64,000 bases of DNA from Planococcus citri. Lineage: Eukaryota; Arthropoda; Insecta; Hemiptera; Pseudococcidae. The notes below the pieces were generated by a model. That model was given only the letters and a program-made list of their open reading frames with translations, did no database searches and had not been told where the DNA came from. The stretch spans positions 54,470,836 through 54,534,835 of the forward strand of contig NC_088681.1 of NCBI RefSeq assembly GCF_950023065.1. The letters run 5' to 3'. A program made the translations under genes and the position numbers. Numbering within the stretch: position 1 is the first letter of the stretch; every line of letters starts with the position of its first letter. Positions 1 to 12,600 of this stretch are shown piece after piece.

Positions 1-446
1 CGGACAGTTCCTACGACGGAATAAGCAATTTATCAAAAAATGAAAGAAATCGAATTTTCCCCACGCCTAAAATAATGTACAGACTAGTCAAATACGAAGT
101 CAAAGGCAACCTATATCAAACCATCGTTGTAATTCATAACAATCCGAGTACTGATGAAGTAACGAGTGAGGATAGAATTTGTCGCGAGGAAGACGAAGTA
201 AAAGGATGGGATAGAATAAAAAACATCGAGGGCGAACCAGGGCTCAGTTATGCTTGTCCTCTGACAAAACAAACTGTGGAAAGAATAACAGTTGCTAAGG
301 ATGCGTTTTTGTTGTCTGAGGCACTGGAACTGAACGCTTTTCCAAAGTATGATGCTAATATTGGTGGAATATCTCGCGATGATGAAACCGAGAACATCGA
401 GAAAGAATTTGAGTACATTACTAATCAACTGAAGATTTTTGATTGA
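1..446 (+). CDS. Last exon (partial) of a dsRNase-like secreted protein
   Basis: The reading frame is open from the window edge (frame beginning at base 3) to a TGA at 444-446, so this is the 3' end of a gene whose upstream exons lie outside the window. The protein matches the last exon of genes A, B and C. It has a P-T-P-K-I motif followed by a hydrophobic stretch ending LYQTIVVIHN, then RIC, KGWDRI and a YACPLT motif near the end. In known insect DNA/RNA non-specific endonucleases the C-terminal domain has the same series (PxxFYKIV, FVGVNNP, IC, W, GYSYACEV), so I read it as a divergent member. It is the most diverged of the four copies here. Family assignment is by motif only. Confidence 0.6.
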   Translation, partial: DSSYDGISNLSKNERNRIFPTPKIMYRLVKYEVKGNLYQTIVVIHNNPSTDEVTSEDRICREEDEVKGWDRIKNIEGEPGLSYACPLTKQTVERITVAKDAFLLSEALELNAFPKYDANIGGISRDDETENIEKEFEYITNQLKIFD

Positions 447-546
447 ATTGAAAAATACCAATTTTTAGTTTAGTTTGTGCTATCAAAAGTCTTTGATTAA
501 TTTGTAGGAATTTTTTCTAAGATATTAAGTATGATTTTTTTTTGCA

Positions 547-552
547 AATAAA
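547..552 (+). terminator. Poly(A) signal AATAAA of the partial first gene
   Basis: AATAAA lies about 100 bases downstream of the stop codon at 446 and is the first canonical hexamer after it. The rest of 447-735 is AT-rich with no recognised coding content. Confidence 0.5.
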
Positions 553-735
553 GATTTTTAAAAAAACAACATTTTTTAAATGGAAACTCTCACAACCCTT
601 TCGGAGCACCCAAAGTTCAAGTTGAACTTTATTTGAAAGCTCAATTTTCAAGAGCTGTACAAATTTTGTTTTCATGATTTGAAAATTTGGAAAAAAATCT
701 AGAACGCACACATTTTCACGATTTTTTTTCTTTAC

Positions 736-1126
736 AATTGAAGAGTGATATTCCAAAACTCGCTTTGTCCATTTTCACAACTTTTCAGGAGAGAGGAAAA
801 ACAGTTTCCCTTTAAACGGGTAAATTGGTTTTTTGAGTCGAGTTTAGCACTTTATTTGGGTGGATTTATGATGTAGGAGTGTAGGTATACATTTCATCCA
901 CTAAATACTGCTGAAAAAAATTTCAATAAAAATGGACAAATCGCGTTTTGGAACATTATTTTTTTTAAAATTTTTAGTGAATTGGCTATTTAGGTGAGTT
1001 TAACACCTCATTTTGGTAGGTTGATGATGTAGGAATGTGAGTTAATACTTCATCTACCAGGTACCACTGAAAACCCAACTTTGATAAAAATGGACAAAGC
1101 TAGTTTTGGAATATCACTCTTCAATT
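736..1126. repeat. Short inverted-repeat (MITE-like) element
   Basis: The left end (ATTGAAGAGTGATATTCC, CTTTGTCCATTTT) recurs as its reverse complement at about 1086-1126, giving terminal inverted repeats of roughly 40 bases. The interior holds a second partial copy of the GGACAAATCGCGTTTTGGAAC motif near 933-955 and two copies of a short GATGTAGGA motif. No coding capacity is seen. The target duplication is unclear. Confidence 0.55.
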
Positions 1127-1173
1127 ATAAACTTTTTGTGAGGAGATTTGCAAAACTATGGGCGTGCGGAGCC

Positions 1174-2744
1174 CAAAAATTTTGGTCAAAATGTAAAAAA
1201 ATGGCAAATATCGTGTGACATATCGTTTTTCAAGTTTTCGAGTGCGCTGAATACGAATATCAACTCATTTTTTTCGATTACATCCCTCCAACACCTCCCA
1301 TTGGCTCCCTAAATTTCCTGAAAGGTGAAAAAACGGTGTGACATATGCATTATTAGATTTTCAGGGGCCCTGAGTACGAATATGAACATATTTTTGACAT
1401 GGGTATCTTTTTGCGGCGGGGATCTTTCCAAAATTTGCGTGACGCCGACTTTTGAAAACAAAAAAAAACTCTCACCGACTTTTCGTAAAATAAAAATCTT
1501 TTACGAACGAATTGATTCACTTTTTCTTAAACATTCATTCGCGAACGAATTGATTCGTATAAGTGATTCGTTTGCAAACGGATCGATTCGTATAAATGAT
1601 TCGTTCGCGAACGAATCGATTCATTTACTCAATTTTTTGTGAATCATTCACGAACGAATTGAATCATTTTTTTTTGAATCATTCGCGAACGAATTGACTT
1701 TTGTTTGTGAATCGTTCGCGAACTAATTGATTCGTATTAGTGACTCGTTCGCGAACGAATCGATTCATATAAGTGACCCGTTCGCGAACGAATCGATTCA
1801 TTTACTCAATTTTTTGATGAATCATTCGCGAACGAATCGATTCATTTACTCAATTTTTGGTGAATCATTCACGAACGAATTGAATCATTTTTTGTGAATC
1901 ATTCGCGAACGAATTGACTTTTGTTTGTGAATCATTCGCGAACGAATCGATTCATTTACTCAATTTTTGGTGAATCATTCACGAACGAATTGAATCATTT
2001 TTTGTGAATCATTCGCGAACGAATTGATTCGTATTAGTGACTCATCCGCGAACGAATTGATTCATAAATTAAAGAATTGGTCGATTCATTGGCGAATGAT
2101 TCTTTCAAAAAATTGATCAATTCGTTCATGATTGAATGATTCACTAAAAATTGAGGGTCGTATTATTTTTACGATTTGACTCTTCCAAGCTCCTAAGTCA
2201 ACTGTTGTTCATGAGGCTCCAACACACTTCTTAAAATCCAGCTCAATCCGGCGCACGCAACGCTCTACAGAAAAAGAGAGTTGAAATTTTCCATTGTAAA
2301 AATTAAGGAAAATCGTTGTGTAGAACGCGTTCTTTTTGACGTTGTGTAGAACGCGTTCTTTTTGACAGATGAACAAAAAAATTTGATTTTTCTACTGCAA
2401 TAAAAATCACAATCAATTCTTGTCTCAAACTTTGGGTTAATTTGAAGCTTGAAGGAGTCAGATCATATAAAAAAATTATTTCAAAGTGATTAGTCCACCT
2501 GAAAACCAAAAATAACCAAATGACACGCAGTTGCAGGAGCCGAATGAAAAAAGAAGCTCATATTCGTGATCAGACCTCCCAAAAAACTAGTAAACCATAT
2601 GCCACACGATTTTTAAGTGAGGACCGTTGAAGATATCGAATAAAAAAAGAGTCGATATTTGTATTCAGCGGTCCTGAAAACGTAAAACACAAAACGCCAC
2701 ACGATATATGTCATTTTTTTTTTACATTTTGACCAAAATTTTGG
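1174..2744. repeat. Large inverted-repeat element enclosing a minisatellite
   Basis: The first about 200 bases (starting CCAAAAATTTTGGTC, then a TATCGTGTGACATAT segment and GCTGAATACGAATAT) recur inverted at about 2550-2744. The arms also resemble the arms of the inverted repeat at 11253-12513: both carry a GTGACATATCG-like block followed by GCTGAA(T/C)AC(G/A)AATAT and a CACC/CCC-rich line. They therefore look like one non-coding element family. The centre is filled by the 1500-2145 minisatellite. Confidence 0.6.
1500..2145. repeat. Minisatellite of TTCGCGAACGAATCGATTCAT units
   Basis: About twenty imperfect copies of a roughly 20-base core (TTCGCGAACGAAT followed by CGATTCAT or TGATTCG) are separated by short AT-rich spacers such as TTACTCAATTTTT. 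Each core contains the palindrome TTCGCGAA and often ATCGAT or AATCGATT, so every unit is internally self-complementary. It lies in the centre of a larger inverted repeat. Confidence 0.85.
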
Positions 2745-2859
2745 AAAGCAATCGCATCAAGGATCGAAAAAAAATATTACCTCATGTAATGGACATCACC
2801 TTGTAATATAAAAGAACACCAGAGAAGCGAGAATTTTTTTCTTTCAAGAAAAAAAAAAC

Positions 2860-3258
2860 GTGCTTAGGTACATAATAATCTTTTGCGACAATTTTTCAAA
2901 AAATTTCCACAAGTGATGGAAATTTATGATAAATACGAAAAAATTTCAATACGCCATTGAAATTCTCATTCGAAAACACATCTGCTGTAGATTGAACATG
3001 TGGAAATTGTGGCATATGTGTGTACTTCATCTGCAAAAACCATGAACGAATTTCTTACACACCTACACCTGTATATTATTTGAACAACAGCTCTTGATCG
3101 CACCAATGAACAAAAATTTTATGACTTCTTGCATCAGAAGAACACTTATATAAGTAATAATAAGTAATAAATGTAGATGATATCATTCTACGACTCGAAT
3201 TTCATTCGTTTTTCATTCTTCTTTTCCTCACGTTCAGACATTGCTATTATTCGGAAGA
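2860..3258 (+). promoter_or_regulatory. Duplicated upstream region and putative core promoter of gene A
   Basis: This sequence is repeated, with substitutions, at about 9250-9663 upstream of gene B, so the tandem duplication took the 5' flank along with the gene. The best candidate initiator is TTCAGAC at 3233-3239 (equivalent 9638-9644), 21 bases before the ATG. It resembles the arthropod initiator consensus and lies in the best conserved stretch (a CATTCTTCTT pyrimidine tract, then CGTTCAGACATTG). A TATATAAG at about 3146 is not conserved in gene B. Transcription start is inferred, not observed. Confidence 0.35.
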
Positions 3259-3259
3259 A

Positions 3260-6200
3260 ATGAATTTTCCAATTTTTTTCTCATCATTTGGCATAGTATT
3301 TTTGTGCATTAATTACGCCACTGAAGTGAAATCGGCAAAAGGTAAGTAGAAGTGCACTGAATAGGTAGCCCACCTATAGTAAATTCAATGAGTGTATCCA
3401 TTAAATTTTCATCTACGAGAGCCCTCCATCAAAACACACACTCTTTTATCCATACTTATTTATTTTTTCAGCTTTAATTTACGATTATGCAGCCGGTCTC
3501 GATGGTTTACCTGGTAAACTCGTCGAGTTCCAAAACCCCGCCGATTTACAATCATGCAAAACATGTATTATGGCTTGTCCGGCATCTTCAATACCAGAAA
3601 AAGAATTCGACAAACGTGATTCTCTTACTGAAAATAGTATTTTTTTTAGAAAACCGGACTCAGATCTCAAAACTGATACTTGTGATGGACAATTCAAGCC
3701 CGGGCTGATTTGGAATAAAAAGAAAAAGATATACATCACCGGCTATGAGGTTAATGCATTTTGATGATTGAAAATGCATAGATAAGAATCCAATAATGCA
3801 TGGCGCACTCCTGGACTGATTCATATTTTATAAATAATTCTTACAGCTCTATTATGACGAAGGACAAGTCGATTTACAATGTGACGAATACGAAAATTTC
3901 AGAAAAGTAACTTTTGACCTAACTTATCGTAGGATTGAATGAGAGACGTTTACAAAAATCAACCCTAATAAATCCGTATTCGAAAAAATGTTTAAAATTT
4001 TGACCTACTCCATTTTCATTTTTTTCCTAATTAATTTGGAATTTTTTCAACTTTATTTTCAAGGTGCCCGTCGCAGAAATCTTCGATTCCAACCAGAATA
4101 CTCGGGTATGATTTTTATATTTCACTTAAAATTTCGATCAAAGCTGTGAGAAATTGTTGACATTATAATCTTATTGGAAGCTCTACATCATAGAGAAATC
4201 TTTTTTCGATAATGATATGTACTAGTTATGAAAGAAATTTTCATCACAATACATTTGTTTCAAAAAAAAATCATGAAAAATTATTGCATAACTTGGTCAC
4301 AAATTTACCCCCCAAATGAAATCTTTACAAAAAGGCATGTTTGAAAATATCAGTTTTGGAATTATTAATGTCAGGTAATCTATCAAAATGAGGTAACATT
4401 TCGAGAGCAATTCAAAAATTTCAACGAAACTTTTTTGTACGTTTTTGAAGAATTTCAAGACCCAAAGTGGAACATAATTTTCACCTACTTAAATAGTTTA
4501 GAATTTCGGTAGAAAATCAAAAATTTCGATTAAAACTTTTTTAAGAATTTCTGCAGAAGTTTGAGATCAAAATTAGGGCAAGATTTTCAGATGTTTTAAA
4601 AAAAGGTGTCATGTGACGTATTACAATGGAGTAAAATTTTGTCAAAAATACCAACATTTCATTTTTTTCCCCCTAATCGGGCCATGAGATCCAACAAAAT
4701 CGGTTAAAACTTTGCAAGGAATAGGTACAAATATGTATTTCGACTAATAGTACGTTTTTGAACTGCATTCATTATCTGATATCTGTCATAAACAGGATAC
4801 CATCATGAGGCAATACTATAAAGAACAACATTCAAGCAGCGATCGTGTGAATAGATACAAGTGGGGGGAAAATACAATATTTGAGATAATCGATGGGTCG
4901 TCAAATCCTCAAAAATGGGTAAGTATACTTGAATAGAATGAAACCGCTTTTCTAGTAGCTATACTCGCTCAACCCCCTCGAAAACCCATCATATTGATTA
5001 CACTACTGATTTATGATGCTCAAAAAGGTGGTAACGCTAATTTTCATCACATCTCCAAAAAGTTCTCTTATATTGGTCAACAAACTAGTAACCAGTAAGT
5101 TTTCCAAAAGTGTACCATGTCTTGGTCTTCAAGTCTGCAGGTTGGCTCCACTCAAACATTACAATACCTCCATTTTATTGAGACTTTGAGTACCCATATC
5201 ACCCCTGCAAATGCTTTTCAGAACTGCGGTTCTCACTTCATCGACTTGTGTCCAAGGTGTTTCATTTAGGTACTAATAAAATGGTAAATATCGCAAAGGT
5301 ATTCTTCTTCATACATGTATTGGTAATTCGTGGCAATGGATTCACTAGACAAATCACATTAGCTAATAGAGATGTAATCAATGACGGTAAACCTGACCAA
5401 ACAATGACTGAATGCAAAGACTTTAATATCGGCGACAGTGGTCAAGCAAGTGAAACTGAAGTTAAAGTAAATACAAAATTTTCTTGAAAATTTGATAGAT
5501 CAGTTCATACATTAATAAGAATCACACTTCTTTCATAATAGCGCGAATCAACACCACAAGATGAGGATACAGAGATGCTGACGCCACTTCTTTCAAAATT
5601 ATGTATAAATAATACAAACCCTGTTGACTGCTTAGAAAAAGTACAAATACTCCCAATGCTATTCTTTCACACGTTCGCATCCAAACTGGCCACTTGCACA
5701 CACTTAAATATAGCATTAATTCCAAAAATTATCGCCGAAAAGCAGTTGAAGAAAGTTGATCAATATCTATACACGATACGTCGGGTAAGGAACCAACATC
5801 TTTGGAAAAATACCATCTTTTGTACTTTCAAATGATACCTAAAATAACTACAGAATAATTTTTAAAACTCGATATTTTAGATTTGGCATAGCTTCACAGC
5901 TATCACCTTCGGTATAAGTAGAATCCTACCACAAGTGCGAGATGATCCAGAATTATTTTTAGTATATTTACCCGGCACTGCAACAGACTTGAGAGATTTG
6001 CCTACAGCACGAGTAGTATTTCGGCACATAGTATACGTAGCAAATTATAGATTCTATCAAGCTCTTATTGTAATACACACTGATCTCACTATAACACCAA
6101 ACGACTCTAGTAGAATCTGTTCAAAGCAATCAGAGTTGCAAGGATGGGACAGGATAACAAATGAGGATAGTGAAACAGGATTCACCTATGTATGTCCTCT

Positions 6201-6384
6201 CACCAAAAATATTGTACAACGTTTAGAACTTCCTAAACGTTCAACGGGGCATGATTTTGAATTGAACAAGTTTCCCATACGTACTGGTAAGATTGATGAA
6301 GAAATGCCCACTGAGGATGTAACTAAAGAAATTGACGATAAATTGGAATATTTTATCGATGAAGGTGTTTTGGAGCGAATTTAG
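3260..6384 (+). CDS. Gene A: secreted dsRNase-like protein, 8 exons, about 499 aa
   Basis: Predicted exons: 3260-3341, 3472-3749, 3847-3906, 4064-4105, 4796-4918, 5299-5466, 5542-5784 and 5881-6384. All junctions are GT/AG. The first intron is phase 1 and the rest phase 0, and gene B shows the same arrangement. Exon 1 encodes a signal peptide (MNFPIFF..., hydrophobic core, cleavage near EVKSA). Exon 2 carries a C-x2-C-x3-C cluster (CKTCIMACPAS) and ends GYE; exon 3 has LQCDEY. Exons 7-8 resemble the C-terminal half of insect DNA/RNA non-specific endonucleases: FFHTFASK where RGHLxxK is expected, ATCTHLNIA where ATFxxxNVA is expected, then IxxR(H/Y)IV, ICS, GWDRI and GFTYVCPL. The catalytic RGH and the metal-binding Asn are not recognisable, so nuclease activity is doubtful. 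The family call is by motif, without an alignment. Confidence 0.7.
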
Positions 6385-7345
6385 ACTGTAAAAAGTTTAT
6401 AAATATTTTCGAGATTCATACCTTACTTTGATATTTCTGAAACCTCTATAACTTTTTTCATAAAATTTTCAAAAAATTTACCATTTTTTATTTCAGTTAA
6501 TTGTCACAATTTTAATGGAGTACCTATTTATTTTATTTAGTTTTAAGCAATTCATTAATTAACGTTCAAACAATACATCCACTTTCTTTCATTGCACATA
6601 TGAAGAAGATTAGAAGATACTGCAGTCTGACACCAGAAATTTCCAATGTGTCTCTTGAGCAATCAGAAAACAAGCAATAGACAAGTGGAACTCAGCACTA
6701 GAGGGAAGAAGCTTCAAGGAGCTACCAAGCTAACCAAGCTTGACGAGAAGGAGAAGGACCCATTTGAACTATTTTTCTTCACGAGTGTTCAATTTGAGGG
6801 CTTTAAAAAGTGAAGGGCCACACTACCTATCCAAGTATTAATCTTAATTCACAAAATGTGCTCTTGGAAGATGAGGGTCACAGTACACCAGTGTACAATG
6901 GTTGGAACAGCCCAGGCTTTCAACCCTACAACTTCTCACCATTAACTCTCACACCAACAATTCACCGCAACATAGAATGGACTATACAAGCAGCTTTGAG
7001 GTCTAGTGCTCCCCAAAACTGATCAACTTTAATAAAACATCGCTAAAAGCTAAGCAGGTAGCAGACGCCTTTGAGAGTCACAAAAACAGAATACAGTTCA
7101 TTCATGGATCAAAAAACCACCATCAAACTACATACCCATGGGACCATATCGCACCTTGGGAGTAATAAGGTTACATCTCAAAAAAGTGAAATTTTACAGG
7201 AGAATGATTTTTTTTTTTTTTTAACTTGATTCATTATTTTCATCAACTTATAATCAATTGTGAGGAATGAATAGCACCTCATTTTAAAGATCTGGTACCC
7301 TACCTTCATTTAGCATAAGAACACTTTGAAAAATAAATATGAATA
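6385..7345. other. Spacer after gene A, possible degraded transposon remnant
   Basis: There is no AATAAA in the first 200 bases; the position equivalent to gene B's signal reads ATTAATTAA. Between about 6600 and 7190 base composition is higher in G+C, and short reading fragments look ex-coding but hold no motif I recognise. The 70-codon frame at 6810-7022 is proline/asparagine-rich and has no family signature. Confidence 0.4.
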
Positions 7346-8108
7346 TAGTAGTCCCCGCTTAATGGAATTGGTTTGGGCCGAGGTACTTTCAATTCTATTA
7401 ACCGGGATATTCTAATAAGCGGTCCAATAAAAAAACGCAGAAAAAAATTCGAAATATGCATCCTGTATCTTTGCTTATATGTACATATTATAACCTCGTA
7501 CTACAAAAATCCTTGGACTTCCTTCAGCATGATTTCCATCATTTTCACAAACAAATTTCCAATTTCTACTTGTACTTATTATATTAGAACGGAGTTGGGA
7601 CTGGGTATGTTTCATTCTATAAAAAAAGGAATGCTGAAGGGTAAAAACACACTAAAATCCAAATTCTGTTGAAATTTCATCACTTTTTGATGTTTTTAGG
7701 AGTCGATTTCAACATTTTTGGTTGTTTAGTTAGGTACATTTAGTCCTCTTATGTTTAGAACGCTTTTTTGGACAATTTTTATAAAATTTTACAAAAATTT
7801 CATCATCTTTTTTGCCAATTTTCAATAATTACAAAATAATCTTCATTTTGTGTTTTTATGCCATTTTAACACGTTTAAAACATTTCTTTTCATCCACTTT
7901 TTGTTAAGTTTTGTCAAATTTCTGTGATTTTCTCCAACTTTTGAAGATTAATCAATTCTACTTATTAACCAAACTCAATGCTCTTTTTCACTACAATAAA
8001 CAATAAAATTTACATGTAAGAAGATGCAAGCGTTCCGTCCCAACACATTTCAATTCCATCATCCGAATTATTCTATTAACCGGCGACTACATTAAGCGGG
8101 GACTACTG
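7346..8108. mobile_element. Non-autonomous pogo/Tigger-like DNA transposon (MITE)
   Basis: The termini are inverted repeats: TAGTAGTCCCCGCTTAATG at the left and CATTAAGCGGGGACTACTG at the right (one mismatch at the outermost base). Internal matches follow, with TCTATTAACCGG on both sides. It is flanked by TA on each side (7344-7345 and 8109-8110). A CAGTRGTCCCCGCTTAA-type terminus with a TA target is characteristic of the pogo/Tigger branch of Tc1/mariner. The 763-bp interior is AT-rich with no transposase, so it would depend on an enzyme in trans. Confidence 0.8.
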
Positions 8109-8199
8109 TACTAAAATTGACTTTAGCATCAAAAAAAAAAAAAAAAAACATAATATTTCAATACCCATCACAAATTTTTTTAAATTTCATGTTTTGCAC

Positions 8200-8405
8200 C
8201 ATCCCCCCTCCCCCCCTCTGAAGACTCATTTTGAGGTTAAGGGTAAAATAAATGCCAAAATCGACTACATCGACCTAAAAAAAAACCCATATCCAACAGC
8301 GATCCTTGAATTTATCGAAATTACATGTCTTGAACCACCCCCTTCCCCCTTTCGAGGGATCATTTTGAGGTTAGGGAACAAACAACTGTCAAAATCGACT
8401 TCAGC
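8200..8405. repeat. Two-copy repeat in AT-rich spacer
   Basis: A C-rich run followed by CATTTTGAGGTTA, an A-rich link and AAAATCGACT occurs at about 8200-8275 and again at about 8335-8405. The rest of 8110-9250 has poly-A/poly-C/poly-G runs. A GCGAAAGCTCTTGTAAATTTGT-like motif also repeats (about 8890 and 9050). No gene is seen. Confidence 0.5.
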
Positions 8406-9249
8406 TATTCAAAATTTTACGGATTTTTCTTTAAAATTCGATTTTTGGCCGCCACTTCTTTATTTCGGACCACTGTGTGACGTCGCGCTCCAAATTTTCT
8501 GTCGGTGGGAGGGGAGGGGGGGTTGAGTATAAAAATGCCGAACGGAAATTCAAAAAGGCCGGACCGAGAACTAATTAGGGCTCGGAGCAGATATCGTGTT
8601 AGGCCCCATTTCTGAAATAGAAGCTATTTTTAGGTTTTTGAGGGGGGGGGTGGTGGTGTCGGAATGAAAATTTTGTGTATGTATTGATGTGGATAGGAAA
8701 ACATCGATTTGGCCAATTGATACAATATTCAATTGACTTATGAAAATTTTTCTTTTCTTTTTTGGATTTTTGGAGGCCTCAAATATGAAATCTGTTCATT
8801 CCAAATTTTTAATGCGAGGAGTTTGCGTTTTGCTTTACTAAATTTTAGAATTGGAATGATGTTTTTTCAAAGAAAGTTAAACAGAACAGGGCGAAAGCTC
8901 TTGTAAATTTGTACTTCGAAAGACATAAAAACGATGTTTTCTTTGTGATGAGTTCATTTTTTGGCTTCAAACTTGATTTTTATTATCTAGAAATAATTGT
9001 CACCTTGTTCTTGAAAAAGAAAAGAAAACTAGCGCGAGCGAAGCCAAGGCAAAAGCTTTCGCAAATTTGTGTTTCGAGAAGTGAAAAATATGGGTTTCCT
9101 TTCATCTCAGGCCCTTATCCGAAATTTGCAATTGATCGTATTTTTAAAATCTCAAGAATTTCGCGTGAAAATTACGAAATTCCCTGACTTTTCCAGGTAT
9201 TCCAGGAGAGTGGGCACACTGCTATACAGTAGAGACACTAAACGTGTAA

Positions 9250-9663
9250 TTTTTCGTGGCAATTACATATTCAAAAAATTTCAACAATTGATCGAAATTT
9301 ATGATAAATACGAAAAAATATCAATACACAATTGAAATTCTTATTCTAAAACACATCTGCTATAAATTGAATATGTGGCGATTGTGGCATATACTTCATC
9401 TGTAAAAAATTGCATGGGAACGAATTTCTTACACACGTACACCTATACGTTTGAACAATTGTTTTCCTTGATCGCACAAATGAAAAAAAAATTTCATGAC
9501 TTCATGAACCAGACGAACACCTATGTAAGTACTTAGTAACATGTACATAATAAAAATACGGATAGAATTGTGTAAATAATGCGAGTATCATTCCATGCCT
9601 CGAATTTCATTCGTTTTTCATTCTTCTTCTACTCCCGTTCAGACATTGTTGTTATTCAAAAGA
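9250..9663 (+). promoter_or_regulatory. Duplicated upstream region and putative core promoter of gene B
   Basis: Paralogous to 2860-3258 upstream of gene A; the shared blocks include GAAATTTATGATAAATACGA and ACGAATTTCTTACACAC. The conserved initiator-like TTCAGAC is at 9638-9644, 21 bases before the ATG. Confidence 0.35.
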
Positions 9664-9664
9664 A

Positions 9665-12600
9665 ATGAATTTTTCAAATTTTTTCTCATCATTTGCCATA
9701 ACGTTTTTGTTGATTAATTATGGAATCGAAGTGAAATCAGAAAAAGGTAATTTAAAAAATGCATTAAATAGATAGCCCACCTATAACTGTACAGTAAATT
9801 CACCAAGGTCTATAGCTACATGCACTAAATTTTTATGTAGTGACATACGACAACCTTCCAACAAAAAACTCACTATTTTTAAACGATAGTTACTCATTTT
9901 TGCAGCATTAATTTACGATTATGCAGCCGCTCTCGATGGTGTTCCCGGTGACCTCGTCGAGTTCCAAAACCCCGCCGATTTACAATCATGCGAAACTTGC
10001 ATAATGGCTTGCCCAGCTTCCTCAAAACCAGAAAAAGAATTCGACAAAGATGATTCTCTTACCGGAAGTAGTATTTTTCTCAGAAAAACAGACCCAAATT
10101 TCCAAATTGATATTTGTGACGGGCAATTCAAACCTGGACTGATTTGGGATGAAAAGAAAAAGTTCTACATGAGCGGTTATGAGGTTAGTACACTCAGATA
10201 ATTATGCAGTAGATAAGAATCCAGTGCATGGTGTATACTCAATTCTTACACCGATTCATGCATATTTATAAATTAATTCTTACAGCTGTACTATGACGAA
10301 GGACGGATCGATTTGCAATTTGACAAATACGAAAATTTCAGAAAAGTAAATTTTGACTCAATTTATTGTACGAATGAATGAGAGAGGTTTATAATATAGA
10401 AAAACAAACGGATGGAATCCGTATTTGAAAAAATTCTTAAGAAGTATTGTACCTAAGCCCACCACCAAAAGAATTTTTTTTAAATTTTTGACTTGAACAG
10501 AAAAATCTTTTATGCATCTACTCGTACCTCATGTAATTTTTTAAACTTCATTTTCAAGGTGCCCATTGCAGAAATATTCGATTCCAAACTGGATATTCAG
10601 GTATGATTTTTATACTTCGTTTAAAATTTTGAGCAAAGGGGTCACCTATTAAAGAAGGCCTATGCAGTGTATCGAAGTAGGTTGATGAAAATTGATAAAA
10701 CATTTTTACAATAATAGTGAAAATACCTACGTCTTTTCTGATAGGTAAAAACCAACTAAATTTTCTTGGACACAAAAATTTCAACCTACTGAATAGTTTT
10801 ACGGGCATTCATGATTCAATGTATTCATTATCTGTCATCGACAGGATATCGATATGAAGCAATACTATGAAGAACAACATCCAAGCAGCGATCGCGTGAA
10901 TAGGTACAAGTCAGGGCGAAATACAATATTTGAGATACTCGATGAATCGTCAAATCCTCAAAAATGGGTATGTGCTCTATCCTTATTCACAATAATAAGA
11001 ACTTGAAACAGCCTTTCTAGTACATAGCTAACACTAGATCATCCCACGCCCTCAAAAATCCACCCCATTGATTCGACTATTGAAATTTTTGAACGTGAAT
11101 AATCGATCAAAAATAAATTCATGTTAGACTAGATCCATATTATTTTTTCCTTCCACTTTTCTGAGGATTCATCTCTCTCTCGGTTCATTCCACCTTAATT
11201 CGACCAACATTTTCGAGTCAAGTCCTTCGATTTCGCTCATTTTATTTTTACGCGCAATCAGTTTGGTCCAGCCTCCTCCGGTGGGAGGAGGGGGGGGGAG
11301 TTCGAAGGGCTTCAATTATTTCAATTATTATCACATTGTCTCGAGGTACTCAACTTCAGCACCGCATGCCTTCAAAGCTATGATACGTTGATCAAAACTG
11401 ATTTCACAGTTCGAAAGGGCATTGCATTGCAAACTTTTTAAGCATTTTGAAATTTCCAAAAGTTGAAAAATTTGAAAATAACGCCGTAAGCGGGAGCTAC
11501 CATTTTTTCTGAAAAATTTCCATAGATGTATCTTCTAATGCTTTTTCAAAATATTCAATTTTCGAGATGGCATCTTTTAATGGCGGAGGAGCACCCCTCC
11601 CCCAAATTTGGGCAATACTTACAAAAATAAATCTGGGGCATGTGATATATCGAAATATACGTTTTTGGTGACGCTGAACACAAATGTGACGTCAAATTTT
11701 TGATTGGACTCCATCCACAGCCCCCAGAACCTCCCCAAATCAGGTAAAAGTTTAAAAAAAAGTGTTTTGTTCGTGTGAAACATGAAATAGTATGTTTTTG
11801 GTTACGCTGAACACAAATATGACGTCCGATTTTTGATTAGACCCCATACATGGAAATCATTACCTATTTGTTGGACTTTATATCTATTTGGAGAGGTTCT
11901 GGGGGACATGGAGGGGGTCCAATCAAAAATTTGACGTCGTATTTGTGTTCAGCATCTCCAAAAACATACTATTTCATGTGTCGCATGAAAAAAACAATTT
12001 TTTGAACTTTTACCCCATTTGGAGCGGTGCTGGGGGTCGTGGAGGGGGTCCAATCAAAAATTTGACACCATATTCGTGTTCAGCGTCACCAAAAACATAC
12101 AATTCGATATATCACATGCCCCAGATTTTTTTTTGAAAGTTTTGCCCAAATTTGGTGGAGGGGGTGGTCCCTTCCCATTAAAATATCCCATCTCGAAAAT
12201 TGAATATTTCGAAAAAACATCAAAAGGTACATCTATGGAAATTTTTTCAGAATTTTATTTGATAATTCCCACTTACAGCGTAATTTTGAGATTTGAACTT
12301 TCAATTTGAAAGTTCAACTTTGAACTTTTGAAAATTTCAAAATACTTTAAAAGTTCAAAATGCAATGCCCTTTCGAACTGTGAAATCAGTTTTAATCAAA
12401 GTGTCGTAGCTTTGGAGGCATGCGCTGCTGAAGTTGAGCACCTCGAGACAATGTGAAAATAAATTGAGGCCCCTCACCCGCCCCGTGAGGGAGCTGAGAC
12501 CAAACTGATTGCGGGTTTGGGTTTCTTACTCATTGAATCACTGTTTCCACCTTTTTGTGCACCAAAAATTAGCTGAAAAAGTTGGAAAATTACAAAATGT

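Noticed and set aside
1500..2145. CRISPR-like array
   Set aside because: Units are imperfect, spacers are near-identical AT-rich links, and the context is eukaryotic; it is a minisatellite.
8194..8526. 110-codon + strand frame
   Set aside because: It spans a two-copy non-coding repeat and homopolymer runs.
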